Notes under the pieces: model-generated
What the model saw: the letters and a program-made list of their open reading frames with translations, nothing else
The model's database searches: none
Told to the model about the DNA's origin: nothing
Program-made: the position numbers and the translations under genes
Assembly (NCBI GenBank): GCA_905178155.1
Contig: CAJINV010000007.1
Coordinates: 229,371-293,370, forward strand
Reading direction: 5' to 3'
Source: Amoebophrya sp. A120
Taxonomy: Eukaryota > Sar > Dinophyceae > Syndiniales > Amoebophryaceae
Length of the DNA: 64,000 bases
Shown: positions 47,381 to 59,100 of the stretch, one piece after another
Layout of the letters: each line of letters opens with the position of its first letter
How positions within the stretch are numbered: the first letter of the stretch is position 1

Positions 47381-49060
47381 GCGGAATCTTCTTTCTACCA
47401 CCTCCTACAAGAGGTGCGGGCGTGGCTGGTAGAAAGAAGAATCAGGTGGGGAAAACAAAAAACGCTGCTTATGAGGCTTTCAGAAACACAAAGCAGCGAT
47501 TTTTTTCCCACGAGCGGAATCTTCTTTCTACCACCTCCTACAAGAGGTGCGTGCGTGGGTGGTAGAAAGAAGAATCAGGTGCGGAAAACAAAAAACGCTA
47601 TTTCTGAGGATTTCAGTAAGCGAAAGCAACATTTTTTTTACCACGAGCTGAATCTTCTTTCTACCACCTCCTGCAAGACCTGCGGGCGTGGGTGGTAGAA
47701 AGAAGAATCAGGTGCGGAAAACAAAAAGCGCTGTTTCTGAGGCTTTCAGTAAGCGAAAGCAACATTTTTTTTACCACGAGCTGAATCTTCTTTCTACCAC
47801 CTCCTGCAAGACCTGCGGGCGTGGCTGGTAGAAAGAAGAATCAGGTGCGGAAAACAAAAAGCGCTGTTTTTGAGGCTTTCAGTAAGCGAAAGCAACATTT
47901 TTTTTCCCACGAGCTGAATCTTCTTTCTACCACCTCCTGCAAGACCTGCGGGCGTGGGTGGTAGAAAGAAGAATCAGGTGCGGAAAACAAAAAGCGCTGT
48001 TTTTGAGGCTTTCAGTAAGCGAAAGCAACATTTTTTTTACCACGAGCTGAATCTTCTTTCTACCACCTCCTGCAAGACCTGCGGGCGTGGCTGGTAGAAA
48101 GAAGAATCAGGTGCGGAAAACAAAAAGCGCTGTTTTTGAGGCTTTCAGTAAGCGAAAGCAACATTTTTTTTCCCACGAGCTGAATCTTCTTTCTACCACC
48201 TCCTGCAAGACCTGCGGGCGTGGGTGGTAGAAAGAAGAATCAGGTGCGGAAAACAAAAAGCGCTGTTTTTGAGGCTTTCAGTAAGCGAAAGCAACATTTT
48301 TTTTACCACGAGCTGAATCTTCTTTCTACCACCTCCTGCAAGACCTGCGGGCGTGGCTGGTAGAAAGAAGAATCAGGTGCGGAAAACAAAAAGCGCTGTT
48401 TTTGAGGCTTTCAGTAAGCGAAAGCAACATTTTTTTTCCCACGAGCTGAATCTTCTTTCTACCACCTCCTGCAAGACCTGCGGGCGTGGGTGGTAGAAAG
48501 AAGAATCAGGTGCGGAAAACAAAAAGCGCTGTTTTTGAGGCTTTCAGTAAGCGAAAGCAACATTTTTTTTACCACGAGCTGAATCTTCTTTCTACCACCT
48601 CCTGCAAGACCTGCGGGCGTGGGTGGTAGAAAGAAGAATCAGGTGCGGAAAACAAAAAGCGCTGTTTTTGAGGCTTTCAGTAAGCGAAAGCAACATTTTT
48701 TTTACCACGAGCTGAATCTTCTTTCTACCACCTCCTGCAAGACCTGCGGGCGTGGGTGGTAGAAAGAAGAATCAGGTGCGGAAAACAAAAAACACTGTTT
48801 CTGAGGCTTTCACTAAGCCAAAGCAACATTTTTTTCCCACGGGCTGAATCTTCTTTCTACCACCTCCTGCAAGAGCTGCGGGCGTGGCTGGTAGAAAGAA
48901 GAATCAGGTGGGGAAAACAAGAAACGCTATTTCTGAGGTTTTCAGCAACACAAAGCAGCGATTTTTTCCCCACGACGTGAATCTTCTTTCTACCACCTCC
49001 TGCAAGAGGTGCGAGCGTGGGTGGTAGAAAGAAGAATCAGGTGGGGAAAACAAGAGGTTC
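47381..49060. repeat. About 132-bp hairpin satellite, subfamily 3
   Basis: About thirteen units with arms TCTTCTTTCTACCACC and GGTGGTAGAAAGAAGA around CTCCTGCAAGACCTGCGGGC. Within it, copies alternate between GTGGGTGG and GTGGCTGG versions, a two-unit higher-order pattern. Confidence 0.92.
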
Positions 49061-50166
49061 TGGGTAGGCCGCGCCCTAAAATCTGCGGGTCGAACCCAAG
49101 CAGCAAGATTTGTAATACGCCATGCAAAAAACCCAGGCATGAAACAATACACAGGCACTGTTTAGATGCTTCTTAAAAGGCTTCGCGTCCTTGTAAAAAG
49201 ATACAGCTTACGCAAACACCGGCTCCAAAGGCAGGCGGGTGGGAGCAAGAAAAATGTAAGCGGTTCTAGATAGGCCGCACCCTAAAAAATGCGCGTCAAA
49301 CCCAATGCGCCTGTAATCGCGTTCCAAGACATCACGAATGAAAGAGAACACTTCTGAAGTACCTTAACTTGGTCATCCGAATGAAAGTCAAGTCTTGAAA
49401 AGGACCTTCAACAAAAGCGCTTACTCTTCTAATATCTGTGAACAAGCGTTCTTGATAAGTACTTAAATTCTTCGAGTCGTGGTTTCTTATGTTCTTGATG
49501 CAAAAATGTTTTGGTAAGAACGATATTGTCGCAAAAGCAAAGTCTTCACTTTGCACCTCCTCTGTCGTCAGGTCTGTGCAGCACTACGCAACTATGCTAA
49601 ATGTATCGGGTACGTCGAGAGGAAGAAGTTTCCTTCCTGAAAAAGTTATACTCTGTACCATCAGTGTTGCTCGTCTGCAGGATCTGAAGATACCGCTCAA
49701 AGAAATAACCCGGATAAACACTCAAAACGAAAACCGAATCAAGATCTCAATATGAGAAGTTTACTTACTTTAGTAATTGTCTCTATACTCCGCCATACAG
49801 CTCAGAACTGAAGAGGAACTACGAGCAATGTCAGCAAGAATCAACATGTGAACCTCGTACAAACAGAAATGATATTATGAAGTCATGGTATTTAATACCA
49901 TGACTTCATGTCGGCTTTTGTAAAGGGATAATACTATTATCCCTTTACAAAAGTCTAAAGCCGATAAACGTAGAAAAGGTGTAACAAATTGGATCTAAAA
50001 ATGCGCCGTCGCTCTGCAGTTCAACTACTATACTTTTTGAGGCGCAATTTTGTTCGACTCTCACCGATTTGGTCTTTCCCTCCGGCGCCAGCACTATTAG
50101 ATTACCGACTCGTCGGTAACTATTTAAATTTAATTGATCATATATCATCCACCAGTACTTACAAGA
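49061..50166. other. Intergenic between satellite and gene 4 stop
   Basis: No gene recognised. Two diverged copies of a roughly 45-bp word (TCTNGNTAGGCCGC..CCCTAAAA.. ending GTCGAACCCAA / GTCAAACCCAA) lie at 49068-49112 and 49263-49305. A GGTTCGACCC string on the minus strand is B-box-like, but no tRNA fold is evident. Confidence 0.5.
49877..49953. repeat. Two adjacent near-perfect palindromes
   Basis: 49877-49909 has 16-bp arms (ATGAAGTCATGGTATT) with a one-base centre. 49915-49953 has 19-bp arms (CTTTTGTAAAGGGATAATA) with a one-base centre. They lie 214-290 bp beyond the gene 4 stop. They could be a transcript 3'-end structure or the tips of a mobile element. Confidence 0.85.
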
Positions 50167-53100
50167 CTAATCCGCCTCTTCCTCCGCGCCGCCATCTGTA
50201 GTATGAAAACCGTAAAAGTCCGCCTCGTACTGCACTAAATGCAATGGTAAGACTATCCCACGACAAAACTGTTTCAACACTGTGATGATCTTGCAAGATT
50301 TGCATCACAAGTTTGTTACACATGAGCCAGAAGGTTTGCCATGCGCGCTTCCAAAGGGAAAACACCGCGAAAAAGTCAAGGTCTTGCAGGTGTAGGCAAG
50401 ACAAATAGTTCTGTGCTTCATTCTATGCATCACAAGTTCACAGTGAAACAGTTTTCTCTCACGATAAAGACGCGCGCGGGGTCCATGACGACGAGTTCTA
50501 CGTGATCCTGTCCCTATCCTGTGCAAAAGTATCGTACTCGTATAAATGCAGGTCTTGCATTACAAATTTCTTTGTCAAGGCAAATCAGCATTACAAATTT
50601 TATTTCTCATGCTGAGAAAATTTGTAATGCATTTATACGAGTACGATGCTTTTGCAGTTCATAGTCCCAGTGGTTTGAAAATGTCCGGAAAGTGTATGCC
50701 CCGCTCAGGTGTTACAATCTCAAACGCTACAATAGTTAGAATATGGAAATCTGTGATGCAAGAAGTGCATTATCCAGCGAACTCTCAAAGGATTACGCAT
50801 GACAAGTTCCGGCTCTTTCCCAAACCGCGCTACAATCTTCCGAAATTTGTATTGCAGAAAGTTGAACGCTCTGCGAGTCTGTCATGCTCATATGTGCAAG
50901 ACAAGTCCCAGCCTCTCTTGTAAAGTTTGACACTGTTCTAACACCTGAGCGGGTTATAAAGTGCTCCACACTACTTCCATCGGCGCTCTTCCGCTCGCCG
51001 CCCGGGTGCCACCGCCACATCAGCCCCGTATCAAATGTAAAAGTGTCTGGGTCTGGAAGATTGCAACTTGTCATGCTAAATCTGCAGCATGCAAAAATCT
51101 GTGTTGCATGATTACCAAAAGTCGTCCAGTTTTGACCAAGTCGGATCGTATCGTTTTGACATTTGACTCCTGTCAGGGTGGCGCTAGAACAGATTTAGCC
51201 TCTGCCAATACCGTGGCGTTAGAACAGATTTAGCCTCTGCCAATACCCTAGGTGGACACCCGTTCCACGTCCTACAGGTACCACCCGACCGCATCCGCCG
51301 AACCGTTTCCGATTTCTTACGCGTGCGTACGGCCAGTGGGCGCTAGATGTGGCTGACCTGATTTACCATCCAAGCCCGCGAGCAAGGTGGAGCTCCAGTG
51401 TTGCCTTGTTGGGTTATTCTTACAAACGGGAGGTAGTTTCTCATGCAGGATAGGCATTAATAAGGTCTCGCAGAATCTGTCATGTTGGTCAAAAGCATGA
51501 CGTGCTAGGTCCTGCATTCCAGACCTCATGGGTCATGGAAAAGCAGCATCACAAGTTTCGAATTCTTCCAGACCCAGACACTTTTACATTTGATACCCCG
51601 GAAGGATGATCAACGAGTCACAATGCGGCGGCAAAAACTCCAATCCCGGCACGGTCTTATGAGAGTGCACAAGCCTTCTTGCCGCCCCTCATTTGTCATG
51701 CAAAATTTCAAATCCAGGGTATGCCTCTTGGCACTGTTTGCATGACAAGTTCAAATAGTAGAACTACACTCCAGTGTAAATTTGTCATGCAAAACCGGCA
51801 CTCTTGCTGATGCTTGTATTGCCGTTCATGCTATACAAATGAGGGGGAAGGAGAGTTGTGCACAGTCATAGGTCTGCGTGACCGCACAGATGCGGCCCAA
51901 GTTGGCTTTGATCAGCAGCTATGCATTGCAAATATGTCTGGGTCTGGATGGATTCGGATTTGTGATGCGTATTTGACAATACAAACAAATCTCTCATGCA
52001 TAGGCAGCAAAAGACGCCCAGTTCCTGCCGCCAAAATGGGGGATTTGTCATGCGGATTAGGCATTGCGGAACCATCTCGAAATCTGTGATGCTAGGTCTT
52101 CTATGACGAACCTTCCGTATCATGCAGAAGCAGCATAAAAAACATCTACTTGCTTCGGATCCAGACCCAGACATATTTGCATCGCATAGCAGCGCGTGGT
52201 GGACTCTTCGTCTTCTTTTACTTGGCCGCTGCTGCTGGTGGCCGACACCGGCTGTAGCTCGTCCCCTGGAACTCCTCGCCCCAGGACTTCTTTGTCTTGT
52301 AGTGCTGCCCGAGGACTTCTGTACAAAAGTAGACGTTCTAGCCCTTCTTCGGCGCCTTTTTTTTTCCGAGACGTTCTTCTTGAGGATTCGTTGCTTTATT
52401 TTTCGCCCCGAGGAGGTTGATGTTCTTTTTATCAACTTTTTCTTGCCGCGCTGGTGGTGCCTCCTCGTTTTTTTGATGACGCTCCGGAGCTGATGCTGTG
52501 CCTTCTTGTTCTTCCGCCGGTTGATATTTTTGCCTTGTGATGACGTAGTGGTCCTCCGCATGGAGGAACAGGCAGACGGAACATCCACCTCATCCCCCTC
52601 CGGGGTTTTTGACTCGGGCGATTCCGTCTCGTGTGTATCCCACAGAAAATCTTAGGCACGGCCATACCAGAAAAAAACGACCAGAATGTAATAAATGTGA
52701 TGCTGCGACAAGTCTACTCGGTGTAGCTCTTCTTTCTTGTACTGTTCTGACAGAAAATTCTCTCTGTTGGTGTAGTAGTGTTCGCGACGAGACAGAAGAC
52801 CTCGTCTACTTCACTGACGCTGATTTAGCGACACAGGTCGTAATATTTTTTTTCTGGTATCATGCCTATGCTTGTACAACTTTTCTGTAGGATAGTGTTC
52901 CCCCTGCGCGTAGTAGTGCGCCTTGCACATCTGAACCGCGAAGTAGAATCCTTTGCCGTACCAACTGTAACGGCGGACCATCGGGGTGGAATGTGCTGTG
53001 TAAAAAAATCTACGTCGACGTCCCCACCGCACCAGTACTTTGTATTGTAATGCAAATCGGCAGACCTAAAATGTTCTTTCTCATAGTACGCAGTGCCAAC

Positions 53101-56100
53101 TACATGAAGCGCGTTTTTTGATCATCCTATCTGGCATTTATTTGTCATGCTAGCATCAGCATAAGCTGTTGAATAAACTCCCAGCTCGATGACCTTCGGG
53201 CAGGGACGTACTTAGGAGTTTTCACACGCGGTAGGAAGAACCCTTGCTTCTTATGCGGTGCAAAAGTATCGTACTCGTATGAATGCAGTACAAATTTCCT
53301 CAGCATGAGAAATAAAATTTCTTAATGCGGATTTCGCTTAACAAAAACAATTGTAATGCGTGAATGCGATCATTAGTACGAGTACGATACTGTTGCACAG
53401 GATACTTCTTGATCCCCAGCAACTTCGATCGTTTTCCTGCATGAAACACCAACACCTCGGGCGCCGCACTACCATATCCACTGCAAGTATGTCTGGGTCT
53501 GGAAACTTGTGATGCGGGTAGGACAATCACGAGGAAGCCTCAATTTGCAGCTCAGCATGACAAGTTTCTGAGTGCCTACGGTGTTGTGTATTCTGCATGA
53601 CAAAGCGCGTTTCTGCATGACAGAAAAATGGGACTTTTGGGTAATGTGCATGACAGACATTGGAATCATGCTAGCAGAGCATGACAAACCTTGGATTCTT
53701 CCAGACCCAGACATTTTTGCAGTTGGTATACCACTCTCAGACACCACCTGCGCACTCGAGAATACCGGCGGCACGACGGTTCTATCCCCCGATTGTGTGA
53801 ACACCGTCATGGTTATACGAGTGCACAACTCCCCCTCGCCCTCATTCGTCATGCTTAACAGACTGCGCAGCTAAAGCCCGGGGGGGTGCGGGGTCCGAGG
53901 GGTGCACAATGCACTGCCCTCATTTGTCATGCAAAACCCCAAGTCCAGGTGCTTCGCTTGGCTTCCCTGTGGCAATATTTGCATGACAGATTTTTCCGGA
54001 AAGAACCCAAATAGTACTACACCAGGTGGTCACCACTGAATTTGTCACGCACAGGCTTCACGTGTGCTGGTGTTTGTATTGCAGCTTATGCAAAAATACA
54101 AATGAGGAGGAGGGAGAGTTGTGCACTCTCATAATGGTCGTCAGCAAGTCATCGAACTTCACCGGGCGAAAAATGTCCATCATTTGCAAAAACGTCCCCG
54201 CCCCAGACTTGTCATGCAAACTGGCATGTCTAAAATGTTTCTCATGCGCAGCCCCATGATCATGAGAGCCATTTTCTATCTGGGAGTTTGTTTGTTATGC
54301 TGAAATCCGGATGAGGTGATGCGTCTGCACTACCTCGAACAGAACTACACTACGGATCCAAATCTGTCATGCGAAACAGCCAAAAGTTGGCGATTTGTGT
54401 AGCAATAAAGACACCATCTTGATTCTGGGGCCGGGCCGCCGTTTTTGCTCAGGATAATCTCCAGTAAATTGTCGGTGAAACGCACCGGAAACGACTGGTA
54501 ATACGGATGGTACAAGAACTCCTCGAGGTTTATTTTTTTGCCAAAAACTGGTGTCTTTTCCGACACTTGCAACAGCTTGCTACGGTGGATGAACGGCTCT
54601 CCTTGTGCCTTTTTACTGTCTCCCCCCACAACTTCCTCGTCGCTCGGCCACCCATACTTCGCATCTTTCGGGAGGAAGATCGGGGTGTCTTGCGTAACCA
54701 CTTTCCATATGGACTGCAAAAATGTCTGGGTCTGGAAATCACGCAAGTCGCGCTCGCGGACCACACTCATAGTCTGTAATGCAAACAGAAGCATCACAGA
54801 TTTTTTGAGACCTTCCGTATGCTTATTCCGCATGAGAAATTCGCCCTCTGCCTAGCGAGAATTGCGTAACTGTTGGCGTTCATGCAACACAGATTTTTTT
54901 GTGATCCGAAATCGCATGAAGACAGGCTTTATGTTTATTCTTCCAGACCCAGACATATTTGCAATGCATATTCCAGACGGTTTCGCTCATGGGAAACTGT
55001 CGGTCGCCCATTTGGACAAAAAGCTCGTTCGCCGCTGCTGGTGCTTCTTGTCCTCCCTTGATTGATTCTTTATCTTTCCCCCACCGGACCGGGATACTTT
55101 GCAAACCGTTCCTCCGTATCAAGAGCAAATATGTCTGGGTCTGGAGGAAACTTGTGATGCAAATCTACGAATTGTGCGCGCACTACAATACGCAGCCCAG
55201 CATGACAAGTATTTGCGCTGCTGTGTGTTTCGTTTTTCGCATGACAAACTAAATTTTTGCATGAAGGGGCCCTTTTCCTGCTCATGCATCACAGATTTCA
55301 GACTCATGCCAGGCAGGCATGACAAACTTGCATTTTTCCCGACCCAGACAAATTTGCATTTGATACTCCGCCGGTAATCCGACACTGCGTGAAAAAAGTC
55401 GACCACTTTTACCGCAAATTTTCTGCGTTCCAGCACCCAAGATGTTTCACCTTCTAGTGGGTTTAGTTCCTCTCCTCTTGCCCTTCGTCGCCGTCTTTCG
55501 TAACGGTGTCCTCTTTCTAATTCTTGGGTATCAGTACTTGCTAGAACGGTTTCAATTTCGATGGTGACCCGCAAGACAGCCTCGTGCCAGTGTATCCTGA
55601 GTAAAAACGTACCCACACCAGAGTCAAGATGGGGACTTTGCAACACAAACCTAGGAGTTTTGGGAGTCACGCATGACAAGTTTCAGTCCGTAAGGTAGTG
55701 CAAGTTAGCAAGGAAAGCCGCATCACAAATCGACCTGCTGATCCTGTTCACAGCATCACAAATTCCAAAACACGATTGGAAATGGCTCTCATGGGGATGC
55801 GCATCACAAATGTCTTTGTCATTGCAAATCTGCATTACAACTCTGGGGTGGGTACGTTTTTACTCAGGATACAGTCCCTCATGAGTTCAGTCCCGGCGTC
55901 TTCCAGTTGCATATCGTAGGAAAAAAGTGTTACAGTTACACACTCTGATGGAAGACAAGCAAGACAGACAACCTCTGTGATGCTGGAAATGCTTGCCAGC
56001 CTCATGATTATTTCATTCGCGTTTATTTCCATTAAAGCCTGCGCATCACAGGTTTTCTTTGCCATGCAGAGCAACTTTGTGATGCTGAAAGTCCAACAAA

Positions 56101-59100
56101 TGTGTAATTGTAACACTTTTTTCCTGTGATACTGTACCACCTTCACATACCGCGCAAAATTGGAATCAGCGGTAATAGTAAGCTGCGAAGTGCCTGGAAC
56201 AACATCAAGACCTCCTCGCATCGTCGTGCCAACCGCCGGATGTATTCGTTCACAGGAACACGGGGATCCACTCGAGGGTAGAGGTTCTTGCAGCGGGTGT
56301 CCTCGACGAACTTGCTGACTCAGCATGTTGATGTTGCTGTCCCCTCCAGTGTATCAAATGCAAAAGTGTCTGGGTCTGGAAGGTTGCAAGACTTGTCATG
56401 CAGATTTTCCATGACCCGCAACGCCTGTAATGCATGCCGTACCATCACAGATTTTTAGACGGCTTACTGATGCCTACTCCGCATGAGAAACGCCCTCTCC
56501 GCGTAGCACAAAGTGGACTCCTCTTGCTGGTCATGCAATACAGATTTCTTTAGAATCCAGAGATAGCATCACAAGTTGCAACCCTCCAGACCCGGACATT
56601 TTTGCAATCCATACAGTGGACATCAGTGCGCCGCCGGCGCGGCTGGTCCTTGTGCAAGGCGGACAAACCAGCTTGTCCCACCAATGAAAAGGTATCAAAT
56701 GCAAATATGTCTGGGTCTGGATGAGTGCAGCTTTGTCATGCACGTTTTGCATGAGCCATAATGTCTGTGATGTATGCCCTAGCGTGACAGATTCTTAGCA
56801 GGCTACGACCATCCTGATGCCTATTCCGCATGACAAATGCCCTCCCCACGTAGCACAAACTGGGCTCCTCTTGCTGGTCATGGTGCAATACAGATTTTTT
56901 TAGAATCCCAAGGCAGCCTCACAAGTTCCAACTTTCCAGACCCAGACACTTTTGCATTTGATAAAAGGTGCCGCGCAGCAGTTGCTACTCTCTCTGAAAG
57001 TCTCTTCCACCTTCTTCTTTGAAAATCTCTGGCGCGATGAACCGAGGCCGCGCGAGGACTGGGCAGCAGTAGGCGCCAAAGCAGTACCAGTCTCCTCCAT
57101 CCCGGCCCAGCTACGTGCGATATAACAGTGCACAACTCCCCCTCCCCCTCATTTGTATAGCATGAATGGCAACACAAACATCAGCAATAGTGCCGGTTTT
57201 GCATGACAAAATTTGCAACGGATTATAGTGCCATTTGGGCTACCAGAACTTGTCATGCAAACAGTGCCAAGAGGCAAAGGGTGGACTAGGTATTTTGCAT
57301 GACAAATCGGGGGAGGTGGAGTTGTGCACTGTGATATGCGACATACCGCTCCCACGTGAGGTCGAACTTGTGTCGTAGAATATCCGAGGCTATCAAATGC
57401 AAAAATGTCTGGGTCTGGAAGAATGCAACTTGTGATGCTGCATTTGGATATCTAAAAAAATTGTGTTGCATGAGCAGCAAAAGGATTCTACTTTTTGTTA
57501 CGCGGAGAGGGCATTTGTCACGCGGAATAGGCATTAGGAAGCCCTCAAAAAACCTGTGATGCTAGGTCATGCATTAGAGGCATCATCGATCATACAAAAT
57601 ATGCATGACAAGTCTCAGAATCTTCCAGACCCAGACATTTTTGCATTTGATAGAGGCAGCCGCGTTTCGGAATTCATGCCACTGCACTTCCCGGCAGTTG
57701 CTGTGCAACGAAGGTTCTAGTAGTTTCTGCGGCATCTTGGGGACACAGGGGTGCGGCAGCGATCCGTAGCTGAAACTCAGAATCGTTTTCAAGTTGTAGG
57801 CGACCAGGGGGCTACCATATTGCTTTCGCAGGCCGTGTAAAAGAATGGAATATTGCAGCGGCGGGTACAAATCGAAATCTTTATGCAGAGGGTTAGTACG
57901 AGCATGATCTTCTGGCAGTCGCTCGAGCAGAATCGGCGGGGGCGCCACGGACACAGCCTCGTATGGCGTCGAAATTGCCTCGAAAGCTATGGATTACAAA
58001 TATGTCTGGGTCTGGAATTTTGTATAATGCTAAAAGTGAATGGTAGACGCATTGCAATATTACGCAGCTATGCATGACAAATTTTTTTGGCTGCCATGTC
58101 TTACGTATTCCGCATGGCAAACTGCGTTTTTGCACGACAGGTAAGAGGGCCTTTTCGTGCCTATGCAACACAGATTCATCTCGAGAAGTCATGCCAGACA
58201 AGCATGACAAACTTGCATTCTTCCAGACCCAGACATTTTTGCATTTGATAAAAACCTGCCTGAACCGATCTTCCGGGGGAGCTTTTGGTGTCTTCTCGCC
58301 AATAAAGTAATACTCTGGGCCATCTTGCCCACCCGGCACGTCTTGCTTTTTCTGCTCGTCCTTTTTCTGCTCGTCCAGTGCGTTTCGAGCGCACTCTTGC
58401 ACGTCAGCTACAAATTTTCGATAGTCCTGACTGGCATGCTATTGAGAGGAAAAATCCCCCCTCCCCATATCGAAAAGGCATGTTTCCGAAAATTTGTGTT
58501 GCGTATTTGAGGTCACAAATCACGTCTGTCTTGCAAGAAGACAAGGGCAAAAGCTTCGCCCCCATTATGGAGGCGATTTGTCATGCTGTTGGGCCTAAAG
58601 CGGAGCCGTTTGCCATGCTGAACAACTAGACCGATACGCCCCTGCATAGCCTGTGGATCTGGCCGCGATGCCTTCCTGCAATACAAAGCCGATTTGTGTA
58701 CACAAATCCCGCATCACAGATTTCCATTTCGATATGGGGAGGGGGGATTTTTCCCTTTGATACATGCAGCGTCATGACCGCGTGGCTCCACACGACAGAG
58801 TCTACTGGGCGGACCGGCCCTTCTTGTCTTCCACCGTATGCAAGAAAAAAACTGTGTGAGTGTAAATTTGTGTTGCAGAACATGCAACAGAGTTACACCT
58901 GTCATGCAAGACAGCCATGAAGCTCTCTTTTCATGTGTGTTTTGCCTTACAAGCCACGCATGACAGGTTTTCTCTGTCGTGTAGAGCAAATCTGTGATGC
59001 TGTTCCTCAAAGAAAATTACACTTACACACTTTTTTTTCTGGATACACCGATGAGTTCTTGTACTATTTGCGCAGCCGCTTCAGGCTGGAACTCTGTCAC

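Noticed and set aside
49068-49112. Possible tRNA gene or SINE from a GGTTCGACCC string
   Set aside because: No acceptor, D or anticodon stems can be drawn around it. Only two diverged copies of the word are seen.
52665-52859. Shorter element ending at TACCAG / CTGGTA
   Set aside because: Inverted similarity extends outward to TATCCCACAG / CTGTAGGATA, and only the longer limits (52636-52894) keep the PARP frame open.
52991-53163. Read-through coding of the segment upstream of GKGFYFA
   Set aside because: The words in it match family B introner bodies, and every frame would clash with the PARP frame or hit a stop.
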